From: PHAA01 sp964494735
GTDB lineage: Bacteria > Bacillota > Syntrophomonadia > Syntrophomonadales > Syntrophomonadaceae
Reading direction: 5' to 3'
DNA: 64,000 bases
NCBI GenBank assembly: GCA_964494735.1
Contig: CAZBSD010000007.1
Coordinates: forward strand, 1 to 64,000
Below, piece by piece: positions 25,908 through 34,677 of the stretch. Each line of letters opens with the position of its first letter. The stretch's first letter is position 1. The notes beneath the pieces are model-generated. The model saw only the letters and a list, made by a program, of their open reading frames with translations. It was not told where the DNA came from and did no database searches. The position numbers and the translations under genes were made by a program.

Positions 25908-26630
25908 TTAGGGCACGGTTGCCCCGGCACCCTGCGAGCTGGCTACTGGGTTTACAATCCCGATTATCCCTTTTACATATTGGGCAAGGGCTTCCAGCAT
26001 GTCGGCCAGATTTGCGCCCAGGGCTTGGGCCGCCGCGACAGCAGTCGGTACTGCTTTGGCCGGGATGGCCTTCAAAACCCCAGCCACCTTGTTGGTTCCG
26101 CGGCCGATAGCTTCAAAAAACGAGTTAGTCTTGGTGACAATACTCTCACCTAATCCATTGTTTGCAGACTCGTTCAGATCATTGCCAATCTTGTCGTTAC
26201 CGTTTTTCTCTCCATTGCCATTGTTGGTGACATTACCCTGGTTGTCACTGCCATTGTTGGTCTTTTCCTTTTTGTTGTTATTAACAGTATTCTGGTCCTT
26301 ATTCTCTTTAGCTTTTTCCTGGCCGGGAACTGTATCGCGGTCATTACTGCCCTGGTTGTCATTGCCATTGTTGGTCTCATCATTTTTGCCGTTATTACCA
26401 ATATTTTGGTCTTTATTCTCTTTGACTTTTTCCTGGCCGGGAACTGTATCGCGGTTATTACTGCCCTGGTTGTCAGACTTGCTGTTTTGTTGGGTGATCA
26501 CCGGTTGAGTAGTGCTATCCGCATTTTTGGGTGCAGCGAAGGACTCCGGAGGCAATACATAAAATAAAGCAAACAGGATGATCAACGAAAACGATACATT
26601 GCGTTTGATTAACCTCGCCATGGGGGACAT
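25908..26630 (-). CDS. Secreted Asn/Gly/Lys-rich repeat protein under c-di-GMP riboswitch control
   Basis: A signal peptide (MARLIKRNVSFSLIILFALFYVLPPESFAA) leads into two and a half tandem repeats of about 38 residues. Each unit begins DNQGSNxRDTVPGQEKxKENKDQN and continues with an Asn/Gly/Lys-rich tail. A C-terminal hydrophobic region (about 165-240, FFEAIGRGTNKVAGVLKAIPAKAVPTAVAAAQALGANLADML) may insert in a membrane or assemble. The 240-residue protein is probably exported as a matrix or surface component. AGGAGGA lies 8 bases before the ATG. The leader carries a cyclic-di-GMP-I aptamer and terminator, fitting an adhesion or biofilm role. The family is not recognised. Confidence 0.75.
   Translation of the reverse strand: MSPMARLIKRNVSFSLIILFALFYVLPPESFAAPKNADSTTQPVITQQNSKSDNQGSNNRDTVPGQEKVKENKDQNIGNNGKNDETNNGNDNQGSNDRDTVPGQEKAKENKDQNTVNNNKKEKTNNGSDNQGNVTNNGNGEKNGNDKIGNDLNESANNGLGESIVTKTNSFFEAIGRGTNKVAGVLKAIPAKAVPTAVAAAQALGANLADMLEALAQYVKGIIGIVNPVASSQGAGATVP
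26183..26480 (-). repeat. In-gene tandem repeat of about 114 bases
   Basis: Two nearly identical units and a partial third encode the DNQGS...VPGQEK...NKDQN repeats of the secreted protein. They could vary in copy number by slippage or recombination. Confidence 0.7.
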
Positions 26631-26710
26631 ATATTAATCCTCCTCCTGGGACGATCATTAGACCGTCACTACTCTTCGCCAACATCCATTTGCTGATACC
26701 CGCCGCCCCA

Positions 26711-26742
26711 AAAATAAATACCTGCCGGTAGGAAGCCGGCAG
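26711..26742 (-). terminator. Expression-platform terminator of the c-di-GMP riboswitch
   Basis: On the minus strand GCCTGCCGG pairs with CCGGCAGG and is followed by TATTTATTTTT. It lies between the aptamer and the secreted protein gene, as expected for transcriptional control. Confidence 0.85.
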
Positions 26743-26759
26743 GCGATCATTCGAGTATG

Positions 26760-26843
26760 TGCTCCCGGCAACCCGGCTATCCTAGCCTAGCGGCTTTAGA
26801 CCCGTGGCTTTGCGCCCCTGCCTTTCGACAGGTTTGCCTTTAT
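26760..26843 (-). ncRNA. Cyclic-di-GMP-I (GEMM) riboswitch
   Basis: Read on the minus strand, the element contains the class I core: GGCAAACCTGTCGAAAGGC, then GGGGCGCAAAGCCACGGGTC followed by TAA, and a second arm GCTAGGCTAGGATAGCCGGGTTGCC. The GNAAA-type tetraloop (CGAAAG), the CGCAAAGCC block and the GGGTTGCC closing strand are diagnostic. It is followed by an intrinsic terminator and the gene for a secreted repeat protein. Confidence 0.93.
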
Positions 26844-26927
26844 ACAAAAGTAATTAATTTAATTAGAACATAGGATACCCAAGTTGTCTACTACTGTTTC
26901 TCATCTGCGGCAGCTTTTTCCCAACTT

Positions 26928-26961
26928 GAAAAAAGAGCACTACCTGTAACAGCAGCGCTCT
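26928..26961 (-). terminator. Terminator of the 3D-domain gene
   Basis: On the minus strand GAGCGCT pairs with AGTGCTC (one G-U), followed by TTTTTTC. Confidence 0.8.
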
Positions 26962-26988
26962 CAGCGTCTTCCCCGTCTTTTGGTCAAA

Positions 26989-27633
26989 CTATTTCCCCAG
27001 GATAGTGACATTGACCGTCTTCATGCCGTACTGCAGGGCCTGGGCATGGGTGTCGAAGAATAGGTCGATGCGGTTACCCTTGATGGCGTTGCCCTGGTCG
27101 GCAGCGATGGCGTTGCCGTAGCCTTCCACATACAACCGTGTACCCATCGGAATAACCCTGGGGTCGACGGCCGCTATGCCCCGGGCCAGGGGCAGGCCGA
27201 TATAAGAAGGATATCCGTAATAGGGTTTGTTGCATTGGTAACAGCCATCATAGGCGGTGGAGACCATGGTTAGCACAGTTCCGGCTCTCGAGTTGAGTGA
27301 ACCCGACCGGGAAACGGTATTTCCTGATGGGGCAGCGGGGGCAGTTTCCAGACCGAGGGCATTCCTTGTGGCAGGTCCGACCACCCCGTCTGCGGTCAGG
27401 CCGGCCTCCCTCTGGAAGCGGATCACACCCTGGTAGGTCTGGGGTCCATATATTCCGTCGGCGGCTCCGCTCCAGTAGCCTCTGGCATTGAGGGCCTGCT
27501 GCATATGTAATACCTCAGTACCGTGTGAGCCCCACACCAGATTGGTGGCAGCCATGGCGGCGCCGTTAGGTATGGAAAGACCAGTAAACAACAGAGACAT
27601 GATGAATACGGGGATAAGGATCCTCTTAAACAT
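26989..27633 (-). CDS. Peptidoglycan-binding and 3D-domain cell-wall protein
   Basis: The 214-residue protein has a signal peptide (cut near AMAATN) and a peptidoglycan-binding type 1 domain (VWGSHGTEVLHMQQALNARGYWSGAADGIYGPQTYQGVIRFQ, DGVVGPATRNAL). The C-terminal 3D domain carries the aspartates of AVDPRVIPMGTRLYVEGYGNAIAADQGNAIKGNRIDLFFDTH. The 3D domain is the catalytic fold of MltA-like and Sps/YocH-type wall enzymes, so it should act on peptidoglycan. AGAGAGGAGTT precedes the ATG. Confidence 0.9.
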   Translation of the reverse strand: MFKRILIPVFIMSLLFTGLSIPNGAAMAATNLVWGSHGTEVLHMQQALNARGYWSGAADGIYGPQTYQGVIRFQREAGLTADGVVGPATRNALGLETAPAAPSGNTVSRSGSLNSRAGTVLTMVSTAYDGCYQCNKPYYGYPSYIGLPLARGIAAVDPRVIPMGTRLYVEGYGNAIAADQGNAIKGNRIDLFFDTHAQALQYGMKTVNVTILGK

Positions 27634-28041
27634 GTTCCAACTCCTCTCTAAACTAGTGGCTCTGCCCCAGGTACAGCTTTGTATCGGTTTTGGGGTTATT
27701 CAGTTTAGCCGGCAGTACAGTATAACCAGTGTAAATAGTCTAACCGCAGCAGGCTTTTTTCTTCAAACCGGCTAATAGCTATCTGAATTGGACATGCTCT
27801 GCTAAGGCTGGATGTTGTCTGGTATAATGTAAATTCCCGACATCTCTTCTGAAATCCTCAATGATGGATTTAGATGGCACCACTGGGAAAGAGATGGAGG
27901 CGGTGCCGGTCGATATGACTGGAGCTGGTCGACCGGCGGGGATTGACCATGCTTCTGTATTGACGTGCGGCGATTTCGGATATATCATAGCCTGTGGAGC
28001 AGATTTCAGGACTTGCATCGACGGACGGGAAAGGAAATGAA
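27634..28041. other. Divergent intergenic region with an inverted repeat
   Basis: TTAGCCGG (27705-27712) and CCGGCTAA (27768-27775) form a perfect 8-base inverted repeat in the leader of the 3D-domain gene, enclosing a T-rich run. I tested it by eye against the c-di-AMP (ydaO) pattern and did not find the conserved blocks. Nothing else is seen up to the MATE gene. Confidence 0.4.
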
Positions 28042-29439
28042 TTGGATCGCTCAGACGATATTCTTAATAGTAAGATAGGACCTCTGTTGTGGAGTTTTTC
28101 CCTGCCCGCCATCGTTGGCATGTTGGTGGGTTCATTGTATTACGTGGTCGACCGCATCTTCGTGGGGCAGGGGGTAGGTTCCCTGGGTATCGCCGCCACC
28201 ACGGTAGCTTTTCCGATCATGACTATCATGCTGGCATTAGCGGTGTTTATCGGGGTGGGGACCACCGCCCTGATATCTATACGGTTGGGCCAGCAGAAGC
28301 ATGAGGAAGCCGAGCAGATAGCTGGCAATGGAGTAGCCATGCTGATACTTCTGCCTTTGTTGTTTGCGGGCGTCTTTTTCCTCTTTTCCGAACAGATACT
28401 ATTGGCCTGCGGGGCTGGGCCCGAAGTCATGCCCTATGCCCGTGATTTCACCTTGATAATCGTAGCCGGCGGGATATTCAATTCTTTCGGCATGGGGGCC
28501 AACAACTTTATCCGGGCGGAGGGCAACCCCAAGTATTCAATGTATACCCAGATTGTGGGGGCCATCGCCAACATCGGCCTCAATTACTTGTTTATCTTCC
28601 CATTCGGATGGGGGATGAAAGGCTCGGCCCTGGCTACCATCATAGCCCAGGCGATATCTGCCCTGTGGGTATTCGTTTATTTCTACAGCGGCCGCAGCGT
28701 TGTGAAAATAAGAGTACGCAACCTGCGTTTGAATTGGAAAGTTCTCACCAGCATAATGGCGATCGGATTCGCTCCCTTTTCCATGCAGGTGGCAGCCAGC
28801 ATCCAGCAGATTATACTGAACCAGACCCTGGTTGCCTACAGCGGTGACTTGGCCCTGGCGGCCATCGGCATCGTGTCCTCTGTCGCTACCCTGTTGTTTA
28901 TGCCCGTCCTGGGTGTTTCGCAAGGGGCCCAGCCGATCATCGGTTTCAATTATGGAGCCGGTCACTACCATCGAGTCCGGGAGACCTACCGCATCGCAGT
29001 GCTGGCTGCGACAGCCATATCGATGAGTGGTTTCATCGCCGTATACCTATGGCCGCAACAACTGGTGGGCTTGTTCAGCGCCGGTGATACCGAGCTGACC
29101 GCCCTGACAATTCATGCCATCCGGGTCTACATGGCTATGATCGGACTGGTCGGGTTCCAGATAATAAGCTCCAACTACTTCCAGGCGGTGGGCAAAGCCC
29201 GGCAGGCGGCCATCCTCAGCCTGTCCCGGCAGGTGTTGTTCTTCATCCCCTTATTGCTTATCCTGCCTCGCTTCTGGGGTGTGGAAGGGGTATGGCGGTC
29301 GGCTCCGCTGGCGGATATTCTTTCGGTCCTGCTTACCGGTCTTATGATGTATTATGAGATGAAAGCCCTCAAACAGTCCGGGGCCGGCCCTCAGGGTGTA
29401 CCTGAGGTCGCTGCGGCGGCGGAACCGGGCCAAGGCTGA
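28042..29439 (+). CDS. MATE family efflux transporter
   Basis: The protein has about 465 residues and twelve membrane segments arranged as two related halves, beginning with KIGPLLWSFSLPAIVGMLVGSLYYVVDRIFVGQGVGSLGIAA. This is the MATE signature, with GVSQGAQPIIGFNYGAGHYHRV in the second half. It should export cationic compounds by Na+ or H+ antiport. TTG 28042 is preferred because AAAGGA lies 5 bases before it; a GTG at 27994 would add 16 residues with no ribosome site. Confidence 0.9.
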   Translation: MDRSDDILNSKIGPLLWSFSLPAIVGMLVGSLYYVVDRIFVGQGVGSLGIAATTVAFPIMTIMLALAVFIGVGTTALISIRLGQQKHEEAEQIAGNGVAMLILLPLLFAGVFFLFSEQILLACGAGPEVMPYARDFTLIIVAGGIFNSFGMGANNFIRAEGNPKYSMYTQIVGAIANIGLNYLFIFPFGWGMKGSALATIIAQAISALWVFVYFYSGRSVVKIRVRNLRLNWKVLTSIMAIGFAPFSMQVAASIQQIILNQTLVAYSGDLALAAIGIVSSVATLLFMPVLGVSQGAQPIIGFNYGAGHYHRVRETYRIAVLAATAISMSGFIAVYLWPQQLVGLFSAGDTELTALTIHAIRVYMAMIGLVGFQIISSNYFQAVGKARQAAILSLSRQVLFFIPLLLILPRFWGVEGVWRSAPLADILSVLLTGLMMYYEMKALKQSGAGPQGVPEVAAAAEPGQG

Positions 29440-29475
29440 GTCCCGCTGGAGTAATCCCCTTGAGGAGGTGTTCAG

Positions 29476-30222
29476 GTGAGATTCACCGCTACTATTCTGA
29501 TGGTTATCGTCCTGACTGTAGTTTCAGCGGCTACCTACCTGGTCCAGTACCTGTTGTTTCATAATCCTGGCGACCAGGCTTTTTACTTGTTCCAGGACCT
29601 GGCTTTCATGCCCATTCAGGTCATCGTAGTGACGGTGATATTCAACCGACTGCTCAGTATATTGGAGAAACGCTCCCAGCAGAAAAACATGAACGTTCTG
29701 ATCAGTGCCTTTTTTTCCGAGACCGGCAATGATATTCTGAATGCCATGGCTGAGAACCAGGTCAGTGACGACCGTTTCTGCGAAATACTGGACCGCTCCC
29801 AGTTTGGCGACAACAAGCGCTATAAAGCGATGCGCCGGGAGATCATGGACTACCCATATCAAATCGATGTTACTCCAGCCAAACTGGAGGTACTGCGGGA
29901 AGTATTGCTGCAGAAGAGGCCGGTTTTATTGCAGATGCTGGGCAACTCCCATCTTTCCGAGCACGATACTTTCACCGACATGTTGTGGTCTCTCTTCCAT
30001 GTAGCCGACGAACTGGCTCACCGCAACAACCTGCAGGAACTTTCCCCGTCCGACATGCTGCACCTGCGGGGAGATCTGCGCCGCGCTTATCCGCACCTTA
30101 TACAGGAATGGGTGAGCAACCTCAAGTACCTCCACGACGAATACCCATATATGTTCGATTCCTCCCTCCGTTTCAGTCCTTTGACACCCTATTGCCATAC
30201 AGAACCGACCGAAGAGGGGTAA
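29476..30222 (+). CDS. Membrane-anchored protein of unknown function
   Basis: The GTG start is preceded by GAGGAGG. The protein (248 residues) has two N-terminal membrane helices (about 5-25 and 40-62) and then a cytosolic helical domain of about 180 residues without a recognised motif (SAFFSETGNDILNAMAENQ..., LWSLFHVADELAHRNNLQ). It ends two bases before the hexokinase gene, and the two are likely cotranslated. I do not recognise the family. Confidence 0.7.
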   Translation: MRFTATILMVIVLTVVSAATYLVQYLLFHNPGDQAFYLFQDLAFMPIQVIVVTVIFNRLLSILEKRSQQKNMNVLISAFFSETGNDILNAMAENQVSDDRFCEILDRSQFGDNKRYKAMRREIMDYPYQIDVTPAKLEVLREVLLQKRPVLLQMLGNSHLSEHDTFTDMLWSLFHVADELAHRNNLQELSPSDMLHLRGDLRRAYPHLIQEWVSNLKYLHDEYPYMFDSSLRFSPLTPYCHTEPTEEG

Positions 30223-30224
30223 GT

Positions 30225-31490
30225 ATGAGCCTCTACGACGAAATATTGGAGAGCCTGGAGATATCTCCGCAGCGTATTTCCAAAACGGCGGAGCGATTCA
30301 GCCATGCCTTGGCCGACTCTTCCGACTGTTGCGGACTGAAAATGTTGGATAGCCTGTTCAACCGTCCGGCCGGGAATGAACGGGGCGAGGCCTTGGGCCT
30401 TGATTTCGGGGGGACCAATCTAAGACTATTCCTGGTACAGATTGGTGGGCGAGGTTTCCGACTGGTCAGGGATAAGGTCATCAATATCCGGCACGACCGT
30501 CTCAATCTCGATCTTACCCAGTCTTCCGTCGACGGCAGTCAGCTGTTTGATTATATCGCCGCCGAGATAGGGGAAATGGTGGATGTCGGCCAGGACCTCC
30601 CCCTGGGCCATTGCTTTTCCTTCCCCTTTCGGCAAGCGGACCGGAATACTGGAGTATTGCAGGAGTGGACCAAGGAGATCAAGACCGGCGGGGTGGTGGG
30701 GCAGGATGTCAACCGGTTGTTGGAACAGGCCCTGCTGCGGCAAGGTTTGGTAAATATCAAACCCACCGCCCTGCTCAATGATACGGTGGCTGCCTTGCTG
30801 TGGGCAGCCTACCTGGAAGACCGGGCTGATATCGGGTCCATTTGCGGCAGCGGACACAATTCCAGCCTGGTGGATGGCGAGGGGAGGATCATTAATGTCG
30901 AAGCCGGCAATTTTCATGCCGATATCCTGCCCATCAACCGCTACGACACCATGCTGGACCACGGCAGCTCCAACCGGGGTGCCCAGTCTTTCGAGAAGAT
31001 GGTGGCAGGAGTCTACCTGGGCGAGTTGCTGCGACTGATGTTGTTGGATCTCAGCCATGAAACCGGCTTTTTTCCAAGCCTCGGGCTTGCAAGCAAGCAG
31101 CTGACGGTTCCCAACTCCATACATTCCCATGATATTTCCTCGCTGCTGGCCAGCGGTATTCTGTCCAGTGGCGGTAAACCCGTCTGCTTTCAACCGGATG
31201 AGCAGGAACGTATACAGCGGCTCGCTCTGGCCCTGGTGAAAAGAGCCGCCCGCCTGATAGCTGCGGCCTATCTGGGCATAGCCGAACATCTCGATCCAGG
31301 CTTGAACCACCACCACCTGATAAGCATCGATGGCTCGCTGTACGAGAAGATGCCTTGGTTTGCCGCCTTCATTCGGACCGGGCTTGATGAAGTGATGGGA
31401 GAGCGATCCCACCGGATCGAGACCCGCTTCCTGAAAGACTCCTCTGGATTGGGGGCGGCGCTGGCCGCCATAATCACCACAGGACCATAG
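30225..31490 (+). CDS. Eukaryotic-type hexokinase family protein
   Basis: The 421-residue protein has phosphate-1 LGLDFGGTNLRLFLV, the sugar-binding GHCFSFPFRQ region, LLNDTVAALLWAAY (catalytic Asp in ND) and phosphate-2-like CGSGHNSSLVDG. Near the end is the adenosine motif DSSGLGAALAAI. This is the arrangement of the hexokinase family known mainly from eukaryotes, not the ROK glucokinases usual in bacteria. It should phosphorylate hexoses with ATP. GAAGAGGGG lies before the ATG, which follows the upstream gene by two bases. Confidence 0.88.
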   Translation: MSLYDEILESLEISPQRISKTAERFSHALADSSDCCGLKMLDSLFNRPAGNERGEALGLDFGGTNLRLFLVQIGGRGFRLVRDKVINIRHDRLNLDLTQSSVDGSQLFDYIAAEIGEMVDVGQDLPLGHCFSFPFRQADRNTGVLQEWTKEIKTGGVVGQDVNRLLEQALLRQGLVNIKPTALLNDTVAALLWAAYLEDRADIGSICGSGHNSSLVDGEGRIINVEAGNFHADILPINRYDTMLDHGSSNRGAQSFEKMVAGVYLGELLRLMLLDLSHETGFFPSLGLASKQLTVPNSIHSHDISSLLASGILSSGGKPVCFQPDEQERIQRLALALVKRAARLIAAAYLGIAEHLDPGLNHHHLISIDGSLYEKMPWFAAFIRTGLDEVMGERSHRIETRFLKDSSGLGAALAAIITTGP

Positions 31491-31545
31491 CCGCGGCCAT
31501 GGTCCTGTTGGGGGGAGATCATTTCTTGATCTCATTTAACCGGCT

Positions 31546-31914
31546 CTAACCAGCGCTGGTCTCTTCACTTTTCTTAGTCTTGAACTCTGAGATCTTGGTT
31601 ATTATCTCCGGTACCAGGCTGACCAGTTTGTCCAGGGAGCCCTTCTCGCCTAGGTTGAACACCTGTACGTCATCGCCTTTGACGACCAACAAGGCGGTCG
31701 GGGTGATCCTGGCACCGCCGCCACCGCCGCTGCCTTTACCGCCGCCTTTGCCTGGTTCGGTTCCTTCCCCGTCACCCAAGGCAAAACCGAAACTGGCGGC
31801 GATGATGGGTATCACCGTGGCGCTGCCGGCGGTTATCGGTTCTCCAACGATGGTCTTGCTCTTGACCATGTTCTCAAGGTGTTGGGCAATAGCGTCCATG
31901 TCTTCTTTGAACAT
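31546..31914 (-). CDS. ytfJ: GerW family sporulation protein (YtfJ)
   Basis: The 122-residue protein is a typical GerW/YtfJ: IVGEPITAGSATVIPIIAASFGFALGDGEG, a glycine-rich stretch, then ARITPTALLVVKGDDVQVFNL. In Bacillus it is needed for spore germination steps involving SleB. The ATG at 31914 follows GGAGGAAGGG. It lies 11 bases after the DUF2953 gene, the usual pairing in spore formers. Confidence 0.92.
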   Translation of the reverse strand: MFKEDMDAIAQHLENMVKSKTIVGEPITAGSATVIPIIAASFGFALGDGEGTEPGKGGGKGSGGGGGARITPTALLVVKGDDVQVFNLGEKGSLDKLVSLVPEIITKISEFKTKKSEETSAG

Positions 31915-31925
31915 TTCCCTTCCTC

Positions 31926-32603
31926 CTATCCTTTTTTGCTTCTCTGCGTCAATATGGTCCACCAGATTTTACGGATGGGTCTCTTCAGGATAAACCGCCC
32001 CACGTCCAATAGGATTACTCCCGGCACCAACCGCCCCTGCAGAACGCCATTAATGTCCACACCTGCCTGGTCAAATTGCGGCCGCAGGTTTATCCTCTGT
32101 TTCTGACCGCTGTGATTGAGCATGGCGATGAATGCGGCTACGTATGCGGTGGAGGCCGGATCATCGGTGCCATAAGCGCCCTCCAGGTCGCAACGCAGCT
32201 GCAGGGAGTGCCAGATGTCACCCAGTATGGACATTATCTCGCGCAACACCCGCCGATCGAGTGCGGCTCGGATCATTTCCCCGTTGGGTTTTTGGCTGGA
32301 GTTGGCCTGGCGGGGCTTGTCCCGGTCCATAGCGGGCTTGGCCTTACGAGAGGATTTGCTCCGATCCGTGGCTTTACTCCATCTGCCGACCTTGACCATA
32401 ACCGGATGTTTTTCAGGCTGGGGGAAATACCAGCGGGCTGACACCAGTCCACCGGCCCAGGCCAGTCCTAGTTCTACCGAAATATCTTCAGAGATGCGGC
32501 CTTGGGCATGAAATTGTAATGGGGTGAAGAGAAAAGCTGCAATTATCAGCAAAAGAGTGAGCGATAGGTAAGTCAACAATTTCAAATCCTCCCGATTCAA
32601 CAC
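31926..32603 (-). CDS. DUF2953 domain-containing membrane protein
   Basis: One N-terminal membrane helix (LLTYLSLTLLLIIAAFLF) is followed by a short beta-rich segment, a basic linker and the C-terminal GAYGTDDPASTAYVAAFIAMLN block, the DUF2953 pattern (225 residues). It is the conserved upstream partner of ytfJ. Its function in sporulation is not defined. Confidence 0.88.
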   Translation of the reverse strand: MLNREDLKLLTYLSLTLLLIIAAFLFTPLQFHAQGRISEDISVELGLAWAGGLVSARWYFPQPEKHPVMVKVGRWSKATDRSKSSRKAKPAMDRDKPRQANSSQKPNGEMIRAALDRRVLREIMSILGDIWHSLQLRCDLEGAYGTDDPASTAYVAAFIAMLNHSGQKQRINLRPQFDQAGVDINGVLQGRLVPGVILLDVGRFILKRPIRKIWWTILTQRSKKG

Positions 32604-32999
32604 CGTGAACTGTCATCGGCTCCAGCCTGCCAGCAGGTTTGAGTAGGGACCATTAAATTTATTATACCCATGTCGATAGTACAACGCTAATTTTTCCAAA
32701 ACCAGTACGGAGCCGCATTCAAATCTGATAGGATGCTAACCCGCCATAACCGGGAAACCTTTGTAAAACTGATGGCATCCCCAGGATAGCACCCATCCAG
32801 AATACACCAAGACGGACTCAGGTCACCTTGCCGGTAGCTCTGAGAATGACCAGTGAAGGCGGTCCAGAGCTGGTTCTGTTTAGAGATGGCGGCGATTGTA
32901 TACCCGGACAGGCTTATTGAAAATTACTCAGGAAGTGATATCATTTTATTCTGTGGTAACAGAATATAGTTTCCCAGTATCAATGGAAGGGGTTTGTAC
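32604..32999. other. Divergent intergenic region
   Basis: It contains a TATAAT (minus strand, 32661-32666) that may be the -10 site for the DUF2953-ytfJ operon. No gene, repeat copy or RNA motif is visible in the remaining roughly 300 bases. Confidence 0.4.
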
Positions 33000-33458
33000 T
33001 TGAGCAAGAATGAGGTGCAGAACCAGGGTATAAACAAAGCTCTATTCACGGCCATCTGTCACACTTGCGCGGGGGCACCGATATGGCAGGAGATGGGCTT
33101 CGAGTTGATCTACCTGGCGGAAGGCAAAGCGGCGATCAGGATGCCGGCCCAGCCCAAGTTCTCGACACTGGCCCGGAAACTGCACGGGGGGATAATGGCT
33201 ACTTTGGCAGACACCGCCATGAGCGTGGCTTATACGACCTTGGGCGGGAGCTGCCGGACCGTCGATTTGAGTATCAACTATTTTGCTCCGGTTTCGGAAG
33301 AAACGGACCTGATGGCGGAGGGATATGTGGTCAACCAGGGTAAGACTCTGATAGTAAGTGAGGCCAGCGTTTTCAATTCGGCAGGCAAGCTCTTGGCCCG
33401 CGGCGGGGGGACATTTATCCGTGATACCAAGTACCAGCCGCACGAAGAACTGCTCTAG
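33000..33458 (+). CDS. PaaI-family hotdog thioesterase
   Basis: The 152-residue hotdog protein has the PaaI-type signature RKLHGGIMATLADTAMSVAYTTLG and a strand TVDLSINYFAPV. These enzymes hydrolyse (aryl)acyl-CoA thioesters. TTG 33000 is chosen because GGAAGGGG lies 7 bases upstream; an in-frame TTG at 32994 is too close to the site. Confidence 0.9.
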   Translation: MSKNEVQNQGINKALFTAICHTCAGAPIWQEMGFELIYLAEGKAAIRMPAQPKFSTLARKLHGGIMATLADTAMSVAYTTLGGSCRTVDLSINYFAPVSEETDLMAEGYVVNQGKTLIVSEASVFNSAGKLLARGGGTFIRDTKYQPHEELL

Positions 33459-33572
33459 GCGGCGTTGGCAGTCAGAGCCATCCGCTCATGATTGCTGTTT
33501 CAACCCCGCTTCTAAGGCGGTGCTAATATTATTTGCTGATAACGGCAGAATAATAGGCAGGAGGTGGCTGCC

Positions 33573-33818
33573 ATGGATAAATTGGATGTACTAGAGGTTA
33601 GGACCAGCAGTAACGGTCTGATCTTTAAGCTGACCGACGGCCGGGAAGTAGGATACTGGCAGGCGATCGATATGGTCAACCGGAAGCAGTTGAGTGCCCA
33701 GCATGTCAATGACGGCAATCCCGATAAGGTCCGCGGCGGGGAACAACATCGGATCACGAATCTGAACGACCTGCCGGAGCCGGAGTTTCCCCGGCGCGAT
33801 CAAGATGGGAACGGATAA
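33573..33818 (+). CDS. DUF3892-like small protein
   Basis: The 81-residue product (MDKLDVLEVRTSSNGLIFKLTDGREVGYWQAIDMVNRKQL...HRITNLNDLPEPEFP) fits the short DUF3892 family, which has a predicted beta-hairpin fold and no known role. GGCAGGAGG lies 8 bases before the ATG. Confidence 0.75.
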   Translation: MDKLDVLEVRTSSNGLIFKLTDGREVGYWQAIDMVNRKQLSAQHVNDGNPDKVRGGEQHRITNLNDLPEPEFPRRDQDGNG

Positions 33819-33997
33819 ATCGCCCCGACCAGGCCCTAATTGCCGATGTCGAAGGCAAACCATGACGGTGGACTGAGTTGACCCACCGACACAATACTAT
33901 ATAATTAATAGTAGTAATCGGATAAATATAGCAGAAAGTGCACGATTCGGGAGCAGGAATCCGACAGTATCTTAAATGATTGAAAGGAGGTCGACGG

Positions 33998-34336
33998 ATG
34001 GCGGACTACAAGGACAATTACAACAAGAGCCTCGATATGTTCAATACCGCGACGGACAAGATGTGGGAGATGTGGATGTCCGGACTAAAATCCATGCAAT
34101 GGAATGCTGAACAGGTAGAGAACCTGACCAAGACCCAACTCGATATGAGCAGATCGGCCCGGCAGGAGTTCATAAAACAGATGGAAGAGGCGGTCAGACA
34201 GATGCGCCAGAGCCAGGCTCAGATGATGAAGATGGTGGAAGACACGATGACGTCTGGTTACCAGCAGATGGAGCAGGCCACTCAGGCCATTGGCCAGGAG
34301 ATAAACAAGAAAGTCGAGGAGGCCACCAAGAAATAG
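33998..34336 (+). CDS. Phasin-like helical protein
   Basis: The 112-residue protein is entirely helical and amphipathic, rich in Met, Gln and Lys (YNKSLDMFNTATDKMWEMWMSGLKSMQWNAEQVENLTKTQLD). This pattern resembles phasins that coat polyhydroxyalkanoate granules. No PHA synthase gene lies in the window, so the assignment is tentative. GAAAGGAGG precedes the ATG. Confidence 0.55.
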   Translation: MADYKDNYNKSLDMFNTATDKMWEMWMSGLKSMQWNAEQVENLTKTQLDMSRSARQEFIKQMEEAVRQMRQSQAQMMKMVEDTMTSGYQQMEQATQAIGQEINKKVEEATKK

Positions 34337-34416
34337 GGAGATATTGTTGCGGTCCAACTAATAGAAATTGTTGGTAAACGATCCCCTCTCAGGGTGTCAA
34401 ACAAATTACATTCAGG

Positions 34417-34540
34417 CAGACCGAGCAAAAAAGGCTTAGAGCAAGGCATTCGGGAGCCCCGTGATTAAGGCGCACATGAGGTGCGTCGATTGAACGGGGC
34501 TTCCGTATTAACGGAGCTATGGGCCTTTTTTGACGGTCTG
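34417..34540 (+). ncRNA. Candidate structured RNA, copy B
   Basis: CAGACCG (34417) pairs with CGGTCTG (34534-34540), and CAAAAAAGGC pairs perfectly with GCCTTTTTTG inside it, giving a 17-bp closing helix with small offsets. Within lie a two-part hairpin (GCCCCGT/ACGGGGC around GGCGCAC/GTGCGTC with a symmetric GATTAA/GATTGA internal loop), then TTCCGTATTAACG and GCTAT. The last blocks match copy A at 24287-24376 while the stems differ. The T-run suggests an attenuator upstream of the DUF421 gene. The class is not identified. Confidence 0.5.
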
Positions 34541-34677
34541 AGGGAGGCCAACCCCTCTGTTGTTTGGCGGGGTAATGTCAAACCCAATCCAATATCGCAT
34601 AAATCGCCGGGCTGGAGAGAAGCTATTATAGACTGAATCCTACTATATATGAGCGTACATCTAAGGAGACGGCGATA

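Noticed and set aside
27634..27780. A c-di-AMP (ydaO) riboswitch before the 3D-domain gene
   Set aside because: Such RNAs often precede wall hydrolase genes, but only an 8-base inverted repeat was found and none of the conserved blocks.
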